A DNA stretch of 64,000 nucleotides. It comes from CAZJRQ01 sp964548535. Its GTDB lineage: Bacteria; Bacillota; Clostridia; Oscillospirales; Ruminococcaceae. Every line of letters begins with the position of its first letter. Within the stretch, counting starts at the first letter, position 1. Below, one piece after another: positions 17,817-25,726 of this stretch. Location: the NCBI GenBank assembly GCA_964548535.1, contig CAZJRQ010000010.1, positions 1 to 64,000 on the forward strand. Direction: 5' to 3'. Made by a program: the position numbers and the translations under genes. A model generated the notes under the pieces. It was not told the origin of the DNA. It did not search any database and saw nothing but the letters and a program-made list of their open reading frames with translations.

Positions 17817-19721
17817 TTAATATAGTGAAGAAAAGTCCTTATACATTATATAGCCATTTCTGCCGTTCTTTTTTGTTTGATATAGTGCTATGTCCGCATT
17901 TTTAAACAATTCTTCAAAAGTCGTACCGTGTTCTGGAGATGTTGTAACTCCTATACTTGCTGAAAAATTGCAGACTGTTGAGTCTTTTGTAAATTCAGTA
18001 TTAAGTTTTTCTGAAAGTGATTCAGCCTTGATTTTTGCCCACTCTGCACCTGGTGCTGTAACAAATACTACAAATTCATCTCCGCCAAAACGTCCTACAA
18101 TATCACCGTGACGGAAATTTTGCTTCAAAATTGATGCGAATTCAATAATAACTGCATCACCAAATGCGTGGCCGAATTCATCGTTTACTTGTTTGAATTT
18201 GTCAATATCTAAAATGAAAAATGCGTGAATTTTGTCTGGATTTTCTGCTAGTTCTTTTTCAATTAGATGTTGCGTTGTTGTCTTGTTATAAAGCATTGTC
18301 ATCTCATCTAGTTCAGCTTTCATACTGATTTTTAATGCCTCATTCTTTTCGGCATCAATATTTTTGCTATACGTGAACATATGAATACAGTTGTCCTCAG
18401 CAGAAAGGAAAATATGTGCATCAATTCTAATCCATACATATTTTAATCCGTCTAAGCTAATCTGAAATTCGTAGGATAAATGATTGATACCTTCATCATA
18501 TATTTTTAGCACGTTTTTAGAGTTGAATGTTGAAATATAATCTTCACGAAATTCTTCTTTAATTTGTTTTTTTGCAATAGTCTCAAGTGCATCATCAAAC
18601 GAAGCTTCTTTCGGAACACCAAGACTCTCAAAATATTGATTTGTACGTTTTCCTGCAGCACTATTTTTTGTGATGTTCATTTCATAAATATTATCATACA
18701 ACTGCTCAGTGGCTGTTCTAAAAGCATTTTTACGTTCTTTCTCACGACTAACTACTAAATCAATCAGCTTGTTATTGTATTTTTTTGTTATAATTGTAGT
18801 AGTTATAAGCAATATGGCCAGAATTATAAGACCGCCAACAGCAATTTGATAATATTGCTGATGCATTATTGTATTAAAAGTAGACGTGTCATGGTCAATT
18901 ATAAAGTGTGATGAGAGATATGGAATGTATTTTGTGGATATGTAATTTTTATTTGGCTCCATCCAAAAGTTTTTTGATTCATCAGTTGAAAGAATTTGTT
19001 CGCGATATTTTTTGTATTGTTCAATTTCAAAAAAATCGTTTTCGTTGAATTTTGTATAATCAGAAGAAATTGTTATTTTACCTTCATCATCAATTAAATA
19101 ACAATAAACATCATAATCTTTTTCATATTGCTTTAGCAGCGACTGGAAATCTGCAGCTCTAAAACCAAATCCAACAACACCAACAACCTTATCATTGGCA
19201 ACAATTCTGCAGTTTACAAAAAAAGTAACCTCATTGTTTTCGGCCTTATCAGTATCTATATTAATATTATATTCTTTATTGCTTGATAAAAAATCTTTAA
19301 ACCAGATTTCGTCTTCTTTGCTGTCGTCAATAATCCTGTTAAACCCTGCATTCGTATAGAATCGTTGAGTATTAGTTGAAGCTAAAAAAATTGTTTCATA
19401 TTTGTAACTTTTCATGTATCTAGATAAATATTCGCTAATTTCTTTTGTATATGCTTCATTATCTAAATTTTCAGATTCGTGTTCAAGCCAATCTATTAAA
19501 AATTTATCATTTGCAATCGCCCTTGAAACCTCAATTGGAGTAGAAAAATCTGATTGGATTTTATTATACACCGATTCAGAAGTAAGTGCTGTTATTTTTT
19601 CACAGTAGTTATTGATAAGAACTGAGTTAACATGATAATTTAAAATACAAGCAATAACTATTCCAACAGTAACTACTGCGCAAACAACGATATTAGCTTT
19701 GTAAATTTGTTTTTTCACCAT
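17817..19721 (-). CDS. Membrane diguanylate cyclase with extracellular Cache-type sensor
   Basis: Signal-responsive cyclic-di-GMP synthase of 634 residues. Layout: a transmembrane helix at about 8-28, an extracellular Cache/PDC-like domain of about 260 residues, a second helix at about 291-311, a PAS-like domain, then GGDEF with DIDKFKQVND and the active-site GGDEF at 546-550. An RxxD inhibitory site (RHGD, 537-540) lies five residues before it, so feedback inhibition by product is expected. This is unlike the cyclase at 1384-3021. AAAGGTG precedes the ATG at 19721. The outer ligand cannot be read from the sequence. Confidence 0.9.
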   Translation of the reverse strand: MVKKQIYKANIVVCAVVTVGIVIACILNYHVNSVLINNYCEKITALTSESVYNKIQSDFSTPIEVSRAIANDKFLIDWLEHESENLDNEAYTKEISEYLSRYMKSYKYETIFLASTNTQRFYTNAGFNRIIDDSKEDEIWFKDFLSSNKEYNINIDTDKAENNEVTFFVNCRIVANDKVVGVVGFGFRAADFQSLLKQYEKDYDVYCYLIDDEGKITISSDYTKFNENDFFEIEQYKKYREQILSTDESKNFWMEPNKNYISTKYIPYLSSHFIIDHDTSTFNTIMHQQYYQIAVGGLIILAILLITTTIITKKYNNKLIDLVVSREKERKNAFRTATEQLYDNIYEMNITKNSAAGKRTNQYFESLGVPKEASFDDALETIAKKQIKEEFREDYISTFNSKNVLKIYDEGINHLSYEFQISLDGLKYVWIRIDAHIFLSAEDNCIHMFTYSKNIDAEKNEALKISMKAELDEMTMLYNKTTTQHLIEKELAENPDKIHAFFILDIDKFKQVNDEFGHAFGDAVIIEFASILKQNFRHGDIVGRFGGDEFVVFVTAPGAEWAKIKAESLSEKLNTEFTKDSTVCNFSASIGVTTSPEHGTTFEELFKNADIALYQTKKNGRNGYIMYKDFSSLY

Positions 19722-19896
19722 AAAATCACACCTTTTATTACTTGCAAGTAATATATATTTAAATAATTATAACACAGTATCTTAATTAATCTATCAACAT
19801 ACAATGATTGTTTAGTGTAAATAATATGAACATATATATTTTCTTAATAAAGATTTCTGTTCAATTTGTGTTTTTATGATTTATGATATTGTTATG

Positions 19897-19925
19897 TTGC
19901 ATTATGAAAATCAAAGTGTTATAAT
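19897..19925 (+). promoter_or_regulatory. Promoter for fetAB
   Basis: TTGCAT (19897-19902), 17 bases, TATAAT (19920-19925), 39 bases before the ATG at 19965. Confidence 0.65.
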
Positions 19926-19964
19926 TAAATATGAACGATTATAAGATTTTGGAGAGGGTATACT

Positions 19965-20591
19965 ATGTCAAATATATTTACTTTGTCTGGTGTTGAATTT
20001 TTAGATATAGTTAGTTATAAAGATTTGTGCATTAACGAAGGGAAAACAACTTTTTTAAAAGGGGAGAGCGGTTGTGGTAAAAGCACTCTGTTCAAGCTTT
20101 TAAATGCGACTAATTCATTATCAAATGGCAGAATTTTGTTTAATGATAAAGATATAAAAGATATTAATACAATAGAACTTAGGCGAAAGGTTCAGCTTGT
20201 TTCTCAGGACGTTTATTTGTTTGAGGGTACAATTTTAGAGAATTTCAAAAAATACTATGAGTATCGAGATATGCCTTTAATTGACGAACAAGTGATTAAA
20301 AAATATCTAAAACTTTGTCAAGCTGATTTTCCGCTTGATGCTGAATGTGGCAAAATGTCTGGCGGAGAACGTCAAAGAGTATTTATAAGTATTTGTATTT
20401 CATTTAAGCCAGAAGTGCTGATGCTTGACGAGCCGACATCGGCACTTGATGAACACACTGCAAATCAGCTTCTAACGCAGATAAAAGAACACTGCATGAA
20501 AAATCATATTACACTGCTTGTAATTTGTCATGACAGCAAACTAATAGAAACTTTTGCTGATGAAATAATTCAATTAGACAGGGGTGTGTAA
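19965..20591 (+). CDS. fetA: ABC transporter ATP-binding protein, FetA-like
   Basis: Nucleotide-binding subunit (208 residues) of the FetAB (YbbL/YbbM) exporter type, which in E. coli exports iron and protects against peroxide stress. Walker A GESGCGKST is near residue 35, the ABC signature MSGGERQRV near 128, and Walker B VLMLDEPTSALDE follows. The partner membrane protein gene follows with a one-base gap between stop and start, indicating translational coupling. The ribosome site is GGAGAGGG before the ATG at 19965. The substrate is inferred from the family. Confidence 0.85.
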   Translation: MSNIFTLSGVEFLDIVSYKDLCINEGKTTFLKGESGCGKSTLFKLLNATNSLSNGRILFNDKDIKDINTIELRRKVQLVSQDVYLFEGTILENFKKYYEYRDMPLIDEQVIKKYLKLCQADFPLDAECGKMSGGERQRVFISICISFKPEVLMLDEPTSALDEHTANQLLTQIKEHCMKNHITLLVICHDSKLIETFADEIIQLDRGV

Positions 20592-20592
20592 A

Positions 20593-21369
20593 ATGACAAC
20601 TGGGATAGTGAAAATGCAGATATGGCAGTTTTCATTGATATATTTGCTTTTGATAATAATACTAATAATAATGAAGAAGTTTCATGTAAATCAATCAAAA
20701 CTTTTGATAGTTGCAAGTGTTAGAATGTCAGTTCAACTTACACTTTCAGGATTTATTTTAGCATATATTTTTGAAAATCCAAAGCCTATATTCACGATGT
20801 TATATTTATTAGTAATGATTTGTTTTTCAATTTTTCGTGTTTTATCTAAAAACAAAGATTTAAACAAGCGCTTTAAGTTAATAATAGGCTTGTCTATTGC
20901 TTTTTCGGGACTAGCGGTTTTGATTTTCTTTATCTATGTAGTAGTTGGTGAAAGTATATTCAATCCACAGTATGTAATACCGATAGCAGGCATGATAATG
21001 GGAAATACCATGACTGGTGTAACACTTGGAGTAAAGAGTTTCCGTGAGAGTTTGCTTGACAAGAGAACAAAGATAAATGCTCTTTTAAATATAGGAGCAA
21101 CTCCTCAAAAAATTCTCCTTCCATTTGTAACTGGTGCGTTGGAAACAGCACTTTTGCCGACACTAAATTCAATGGTGGGCATGGGAATTGTAGCACTGCC
21201 GGGAATGATGACTGGTCAGATTTTGTCTGGAACAATGCCGACAACGGCGATTTTGTATCAGATTTCAATTATGATTGCAATTTGTACGGTAGTATGTTTA
21301 GCATCATTTGGTTCGCTATATTTTGGAAGCAGAACCTTGTATAACAGCAGAAATCAAATTACTTTGTAG
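20593..21369 (+). CDS. fetB: ABC exporter permease, FetB/UPF0014 family
   Basis: Integral membrane protein (258 residues) with about seven hydrophobic segments. It shows UPF0014 family motifs, such as the GMIMGNTMTG segment followed by the conserved TGALETALLPTLNSMVGMGIVALPGMMTGQIL-type region. It forms the membrane part of an exporter with the ATPase just upstream. The ATG at 20593 was chosen, one base after the fetA stop and with GGGG of the fetA end as ribosome site. A GTG nine bases earlier is in frame and less likely. Confidence 0.87.
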   Translation: MTTGIVKMQIWQFSLIYLLLIIILIIMKKFHVNQSKLLIVASVRMSVQLTLSGFILAYIFENPKPIFTMLYLLVMICFSIFRVLSKNKDLNKRFKLIIGLSIAFSGLAVLIFFIYVVVGESIFNPQYVIPIAGMIMGNTMTGVTLGVKSFRESLLDKRTKINALLNIGATPQKILLPFVTGALETALLPTLNSMVGMGIVALPGMMTGQILSGTMPTTAILYQISIMIAICTVVCLASFGSLYFGSRTLYNSRNQITL

Positions 21370-21445
21370 TATTAAAGCGTGAGCAGCAAATTATTATAAT
21401 CGTTTCACGCTATATGAATTTACTGTTTCAGAAAGGTAAAAATGT

Positions 21446-21772
21446 ATGAAAGAGCAAAGCACTTTTGATAGGATTTATGAAGTTGTAAGGAAAATTCCAA
21501 AGGGCAAGGTTGCATCTTATGGACAGGTGGCAGCGCTTGCAGGAAATAGCCGTTGGGCAAGAGTTGTAGGATATGCTTTGCATAAAAATCCAGACCCTAA
21601 GACTATTCCATGTCATAGAGTAGTGACAAAGGATGGTAATGTTTCTAAAGCTTTTGTTTTCGGCGGAGCAAATCAGCAGGAGTTTTTGTTAAAGTCAGAA
21701 GGAGTAGAATTTCGTGATGACCATGTAATAATGGAGGAATATCAGTGGAGGGCTTTGAACTTGGATTTTTAG
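21446..21772 (+). CDS. MGMT-family DNA alkyltransferase-like protein
   Basis: Consists only of the DNA-binding alkyltransferase domain (108 residues). It has the RVVGYALHKNP helix-turn-helix segment (arginine finger region) and the active-site motif IPCHRVV with the acceptor cysteine intact. That sets it apart from alkyltransferase-like proteins with tryptophan at this place. It lacks the N-terminal domain of full Ogt/Ada enzymes. A role in recognising or repairing O6-alkylguanine is likely; catalytic activity of this short form is uncertain. AGAAAGG lies upstream of the ATG. Confidence 0.85.
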   Translation: MKEQSTFDRIYEVVRKIPKGKVASYGQVAALAGNSRWARVVGYALHKNPDPKTIPCHRVVTKDGNVSKAFVFGGANQQEFLLKSEGVEFRDDHVIMEEYQWRALNLDF

Positions 21773-21837
21773 CAGGTTTGTTGACAAATTCAGCTTATGG
21801 AGATAAATAGAGTCATATTTTAAGGAGGTGAAAAGCA

Positions 21838-21876
21838 ATGCTATTAGCAATTGATAACGCTCCATGCAAAGTCTAG
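21838..21876 (+). CDS. 12-residue leader peptide of the MFS pump
   Basis: ATG plus eleven codons and TAG encode MLLAIDNAPCKV. AAGGAGGTG lies seven bases upstream, one of the strongest ribosome sites in the window. The last four codons and the stop form the 5' arm of the downstream hairpin. A ribosome stalled here would therefore block the hairpin. The peptide itself resembles no leader I can name. Confidence 0.7.
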   Translation: MLLAIDNAPCKV

Positions 21877-21934
21877 GACGAGGTTGTATGGAGTAAAAAA
21901 TAAGTCGTCCGTAAGACTTTGCATTTTAATTTTA
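21864..21934 (+). terminator. Attenuator hairpin overlapping the leader ORF
   Basis: The 5' arm ATGCAAAGTCT plus GGACGA (21864-21881) pairs with TCGTCC plus AGACTTTGCAT (21905-21924), giving 17 base pairs with a small bulge. TTTTAATTTT follows. The start codon of the pump is 40 bases further on. Confidence 0.75.
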
Positions 21935-21964
21935 AATTTCTAAATTAAAAGGAGCAAGGTCACT

Positions 21965-23266
21965 ATGAACAATTTTAAAACTACATTAAAAGAATTAAAA
22001 ACATTTATTATCCTTTGGATTACGCAAACATTTTCACTGCTAGGCAGTTCTATGACATCATTTGCGCTAGTTATCTGGTCTTATCAGCGAAGTGGTTCGG
22101 CACTTTCAACGTCACTTTTGACGGTTTGTTCATATGCGCCATATGTTTTACTGAGTATTTTTGCAGGAGCGTTAAGTGACAAGTGGGATAAAAAGAAAAC
22201 TATGCTTGTGTGCGATAGCCTTGCTGCTGTTTGCACGATTTCAGTACTTGTATTGCTTACAACTGACAGCCTGCAAATTTGGCATTTGTATTTGGTTAAT
22301 ATAATCGGCGGATTAATGAACACGGTTCAACAGCCAGCGTCTGATGTTGCTACAAGTCTTTTGACACCTAAAAAACATTATCAAAAAGTAAGCGGAATGA
22401 GGTCATTTTCGAACTCATTGGTTACTATTTTAACACCAGTTTTGGCTACAGCACTTTTCGCATTTGCGGGACTTCGCGTTGTTATTTTCTTTGATTTGAT
22501 AACATTTTCTGTCGCTTTTATAATACTTGTGTTTTTCATAAAGATTCCTGCCATTAAGACTGAAGATAACAAAGATGAGAGTGTTTTGCAGTCAGCAAAA
22601 AAAGGTTTGCAGTACTTAAAGCAAAATCGTGGAATACTTGATTTGATTTTGTTTTTGGCGGCGATTAATTTGACAGCGTCGATATATAATGCCGCACTTC
22701 CAGCCATGCTTTTGTCGAGAAACGGCGGAAGTGAAACTGCATTAGGATTTGTAAATACGTTTACGGGAATAGCCGCTTTGATTGGCAGTGTAATTGCATC
22801 ATTTGCACCAGAGCCTAAAAGCCGCGTTAGAGTTATATGTAACGCTTTACTGTTTTCAATGGGCACCGAAAATTTTCTGCTGGCATTCGGTCGTTCTGTG
22901 CCAGTTTGGTGTACAGGAGCGGTGCTAGGCTGGATTTTGATACCTGTTATGAATGCGAATATGGATGTTATTTTCAGAATGAAAATACCTATTGAAATGC
23001 AGGGAAGAGTATATTCAGCTCGAAACACATTGCAGTTTTTTACAATCCCAGTAGGTTATTTGCTAGGCGGATTTTTGGTTGACAAGGTTTTCGAACCATT
23101 TATGGCAACACAAACAAGTCAAAGCATTTGGGTATCGTTACTTGGCGGAGGAAAAGGCTCAGGAGCGGCAATGCTTTTTATGATTATTGCTTTTGTAGGA
23201 ATAATAACCTGCCTAATTTTCAGCAAAGATAAGCATATTTGGGCTTTAGAAAAGGATAAAAATTAG
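21965..23266 (+). CDS. MFS drug efflux transporter, macrolide-efflux-like
   Basis: Twelve-helix major facilitator of 433 residues of the MFS_3 group, which includes Mef-type macrolide exporters. Family signs are the LLGSSMTSFALVIWSYQRSGSA first helix region, the GALSDKWDKKK loop between helices 2 and 3 (a motif A variant), and a similar YLLGGFLVDKVF segment later. Proton-driven export of a ribosome-targeting drug is inferred jointly from the family and the stalling-type leader upstream. AAGGAG precedes the ATG at 21965. It is monocistronic, with a terminator at 23281-23314. Confidence 0.85.
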   Translation: MNNFKTTLKELKTFIILWITQTFSLLGSSMTSFALVIWSYQRSGSALSTSLLTVCSYAPYVLLSIFAGALSDKWDKKKTMLVCDSLAAVCTISVLVLLTTDSLQIWHLYLVNIIGGLMNTVQQPASDVATSLLTPKKHYQKVSGMRSFSNSLVTILTPVLATALFAFAGLRVVIFFDLITFSVAFIILVFFIKIPAIKTEDNKDESVLQSAKKGLQYLKQNRGILDLILFLAAINLTASIYNAALPAMLLSRNGGSETALGFVNTFTGIAALIGSVIASFAPEPKSRVRVICNALLFSMGTENFLLAFGRSVPVWCTGAVLGWILIPVMNANMDVIFRMKIPIEMQGRVYSARNTLQFFTIPVGYLLGGFLVDKVFEPFMATQTSQSIWVSLLGGGKGSGAAMLFMIIAFVGIITCLIFSKDKHIWALEKDKN

Positions 23267-23280
23267 AGTATATAAATATA

Positions 23281-23314
23281 AAAGGTACACAGGAAAAACT
23301 CTGTGTACCTTTTT
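23281..23314 (+). terminator. Intrinsic terminator after the MFS pump gene
   Basis: AAAGGTACACAG (23281-23292) and CTGTGTACCTTT (23301-23312) form a 12-bp perfect stem with T residues after it. Confidence 0.9.
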
Positions 23315-23348
23315 AAATTACAAAATTAACTTTAATAAAACTGGGAAA

Positions 23349-23540
23349 TCAGTCATCTTTCTTGCTAGATTTATCAGTGAGAAAAGCTATAACCTGTACG
23401 CCACAGGATAAAATATAAGCAAAAAAAGCTATAGGAAGAACCATACTGCCGTATCCAAGAATACTGCAAGCAAGCATAATAATGCCAGTAATCATCATTA
23501 AAAATGCCGCGCAAATCCTAATTACATCTAAACGTTTCAA
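23349..23540 (-). CDS. Small two-helix membrane protein, unknown
   Basis: This 63-residue protein has two hydrophobic segments (about 9-28 and 33-52) and a charged C-terminal tail (TDKSSKKDD). No family is recognised. On the minus strand it lies between the MFS pump and the flavodoxin-ferredoxin gene, facing the pump. The ATG at 23540 has GGAGTGA upstream, which supports real translation. Confidence 0.55.
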   Translation of the reverse strand: MKRLDVIRICAAFLMMITGIIMLACSILGYGSMVLPIAFFAYILSCGVQVIAFLTDKSSKKDD

Positions 23541-23690
23541 CTAAATCACTCCATCAAAAATAATAATAATCAATAAGGCGAATTTTAGCAAAAGCATTAA
23601 ATTGTCAAATGCTTACTGTTTGATTTTGTCTTATTGCATATATGATAGCACTTGCTAACTGTTTTGTCAAGAGGTAATTGTTTAAAAATA

Positions 23691-24461
23691 TTATTTATTT
23701 GAAAAAGCTGTAGGATGCACATATCTGCCGTTCTTTTCGGTTGATTTTCCATACTGAATTATCGATTGCGGACAACGGTGCAAACAGCCTAAACACCCCG
23801 CACATTCACCCTTCCAAACAGGCTTTTTATTTTCAATTTTTATTGTCTGCATTGGACAAATGCTTTCGCATAAGCCACAGTCAGTACACTCGCCATTTAT
23901 GTGAAATTTGTCCGTTGAACGGTGAGTTATATAATATTTATACATAGGTTTTCCAATAATATTTGAGGCTTTCTCTGAGATTGTTGGATGACTATTTGGG
24001 GTTTTGTTTTTTATATCAGTAGATATTTGTGAGATGATGTGATTAGATTTGTTTAGAATTTGCTTTGCTTTTTGCTTGTCTGGCATTTTATACGCTACAG
24101 CATAGTTCCCAGGCATTTTTACTTTATATCCTGCATTCATTGTAATGCCGTTTTTTTGTAACAACTTTGCTGTTTCGCCTAATGTGTTAGCAGAAGTTCC
24201 GCCGCAAGTTGCAACGCTGTATATATAGTGATTATTAGTATTGTTAACATTAATCTTGCCTAAAAAATCCCTTACTATAATTGGAATACCACAAAAGTAA
24301 ACAGGGAAAACAAATCCCATTGACTCGTTGTCAGCAAGAGTGAAGTTATAGTTTTTGGTTCTCATACAATCTGAAATCGAAATAACCTTGTCATCTGTTT
24401 TCTTGGCAATTTGCTTTGCAGCTGCTAATGAATTTCCTGTTGATGTAAAATAAAATATCAT
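23691..24461 (-). CDS. EFR1-type flavodoxin/4Fe-4S ferredoxin protein
   Basis: Electron-transfer protein of 256 residues. The N-terminal half is flavodoxin-like, with the FMN phosphate loop FTSTGNSLAAAK. The C-terminal third carries two 4Fe-4S motifs, CTDCGLCESICP and CAGCLGCLHRCP. It should carry electrons between FMN and iron-sulfur partners in the cytosol. The gene lies 69 bases downstream of an arsR-type regulator gene on the same strand. An ATCGAA-gtg-TTCGAT palindrome (24491-24505) in the gap may be a second operator. Confidence 0.88.
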   Translation of the reverse strand: MIFYFTSTGNSLAAAKQIAKKTDDKVISISDCMRTKNYNFTLADNESMGFVFPVYFCGIPIIVRDFLGKINVNNTNNHYIYSVATCGGTSANTLGETAKLLQKNGITMNAGYKVKMPGNYAVAYKMPDKQKAKQILNKSNHIISQISTDIKNKTPNSHPTISEKASNIIGKPMYKYYITHRSTDKFHINGECTDCGLCESICPMQTIKIENKKPVWKGECAGCLGCLHRCPQSIIQYGKSTEKNGRYVHPTAFSNK

Positions 24462-24530
24462 ATAATCAATCCTTTCATACTTTTATAACTATCGAAGTGT
24501 TCGATGTAGAAAAAGGGAATTATTTATTCC

Positions 24531-24827
24531 CTAAATTTCAAATGATTCTTTTAGCTCGGTTAAAATATCTTGATTAACATGGGCTATAAGAAATTTACCT
24601 TGCTTTTCCGTTGTAATCAAACCAGCATCAGACAATTCTTTTAAATGATGAGAAATAGTCGGAGCACCAATGCAAACTTTTTGCATAATTTGCGATATAA
24701 GACAATCGCATCCAGAATCAAAACTCTGTTTTTCGCAGTGCATAATATTCAAAAAAATTTCAAGCCTGTTTTCATTAGATAAAGCTTTGTATATACGTGC
24801 CATTTGCTTTACAGTCAATTTTACCAC
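24531..24827 (-). CDS. ArsR-family winged-helix repressor
   Basis: A 98-residue regulator with the ArsR winged helix (ALSNENRLEIFLNIM, then GAPTISHHLKELSDAGLI). Cysteine residues at CEKQSFDSGCDC and near VCIG may sense a metal or redox signal; the classic ELCVC motif is absent. The predicted GTG start at 24827 lies about 20 bases past the promoter at 24856-24884. That promoter is overlapped by the palindrome at 24836-24851, so the gene probably represses itself and the downstream flavodoxin-ferredoxin gene. The start codon is uncertain; ATG 24803 is an alternative. Confidence 0.82.
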   Translation of the reverse strand: MVKLTVKQMARIYKALSNENRLEIFLNIMHCEKQSFDSGCDCLISQIMQKVCIGAPTISHHLKELSDAGLITTEKQGKFLIAHVNQDILTELKESFEI

Positions 24828-24835
24828 TCATTTCG

Positions 24836-24884
24836 ATAGTTATCAAACTATTGCAAGTATAACATATTAAGTTTACATTGTCAA
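24836..24884 (-). promoter_or_regulatory. arsR promoter and operator
   Basis: On the minus strand TTGACA (24884-24879), 17 bases, TATACT (24861-24856). Just downstream, over the expected transcript start, lies the palindrome ATAGTT-ATCA-AACTAT (24836-24851). This is a typical autoregulated ArsR arrangement. Confidence 0.75.
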
Positions 24885-24907
24885 GCATAAATTGAATAAA
24901 AAAAACC

Positions 24908-24957
24908 TTGACAAACTCGACAACATCTGTTAAAATAATAACATACTAAAAGTATGT
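24908..24957 (+). promoter_or_regulatory. tetR promoter and operator
   Basis: TTGACA (24908-24913), 17 bases, TAAAAT (24931-24936). The palindrome ACATACT-AAA-AGTATGT (24941-24957) lies at the transcript start, 14 bases before the GTG start of the TetR gene. Confidence 0.8.
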
Positions 24958-24970
24958 AAGAGGTGAGGGT

Positions 24971-25621
24971 GTGGCGAAAAGTAGAAATTCTGAAACAACA
25001 ATAAATAGAATACTAGATGTTTCATCCAAGCTTTTTTTAGAAAAAGGCTATGATAAAACGACTATTCAAGATATTATTGATGAGCTTGGTGACTTGAGCA
25101 AAGGTGCAATTTATCATCATTTTAAGTCTAAGGAAGATATTTTATCGGCTGTTATGGATAGACTGTTTTTGACAAAAGAAGATGACATGCAAAAGCTTCG
25201 TGACCAAACGGGTAAAACGGGACTTGAAAAGCTTAGAGAAATGACATTGGTATCTTTAGAAGATCCTAATCAAGATGAGTTTTTTTCAATCTCACCTAGC
25301 TTGTTTAACATTCCAGAGATTTTGGTTGCATCAATGAAAGATGCCTTTGAGACGGTTCTTCCAGAATACACTATGCCAATAATTGAGGAAGGAATAAAGG
25401 ACGGTTCAATAAAAACTGAGTATCCGAAAGAATTAGCGGAGATGTTATTGCTTATATCTAATTACTGGCTCAATCCGCTTTTGTTTAATATGTCAGCTGA
25501 TGATTTGGAGAACAAAATTAAATTTTCAAAACTTGTGCTTAGCGGTACAGGTATTGATACGTTGTTCGATGAGTTTTTGGATGGACTTGAAAAATATCGA
25601 AAACTTTCAGAGAAAGCTTAA
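24971..25621 (+). CDS. TetR-family repressor
   Basis: This 216-residue protein has an N-terminal TetR helix-turn-helix (TTIQDIIDELGDLSKGAIYHHFKSKEDI) and an all-helical ligand domain. The start is GTG 24971, with AGGTGAG upstream. Its likely operators are the palindrome in its own promoter (24941-24957) and another with the same ACATAC/GTATGT half-sites before the downstream MFS gene (25657-25679). It should therefore control the MFS and ABC exporter genes that follow. The inducing ligand is unknown. Confidence 0.88.
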   Translation: MAKSRNSETTINRILDVSSKLFLEKGYDKTTIQDIIDELGDLSKGAIYHHFKSKEDILSAVMDRLFLTKEDDMQKLRDQTGKTGLEKLREMTLVSLEDPNQDEFFSISPSLFNIPEILVASMKDAFETVLPEYTMPIIEEGIKDGSIKTEYPKELAEMLLLISNYWLNPLLFNMSADDLENKIKFSKLVLSGTGIDTLFDEFLDGLEKYRKLSEKA

Positions 25622-25656
25622 CTGCTCTTAATTGAGCAGTATAATTTTAATCTTTT

Positions 25657-25679
25657 AACATACCAAACGTCGGTATGTT
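25657..25679 (+). promoter_or_regulatory. Probable TetR operator before MFS gene
   Basis: AACATACC (25657-25664) and GGTATGTT (25672-25679) are perfect arms with a 7-base spacer. The ACATAC half-site is shared with the tetR promoter palindrome, but the spacing is four bases wider. A small hairpin (ACTGCTC...GAGCAGT, 25621-25640) after the tetR stop may be a weak terminator. Confidence 0.65.
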
Positions 25680-25726
25680 AAATCAACTCGCTTTTAGTAT
25701 ATAAAACTTAATTAATGGAGGTATTT

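Larger units (their letters stand above)
21781..21964 (+). promoter_or_regulatory. Attenuating leader of the MFS pump gene
   Basis: TTGACA at 21781-21786 marks a probable -35 box (the -10 is weak). The leader then has a near-perfect ribosome site AAGGAGGTG (21822-21830), a 12-codon ORF, a long hairpin that overlaps the end of that ORF, and a T-rich stretch before the pump's own AAGGAG. A second stem, CTCCAT (21860-21865) with ATGGAG (21888-21893), can compete with the hairpin. This is the layout of ribosome-stalling attenuators upstream of antibiotic efflux or target-modification genes. Confidence 0.75.
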
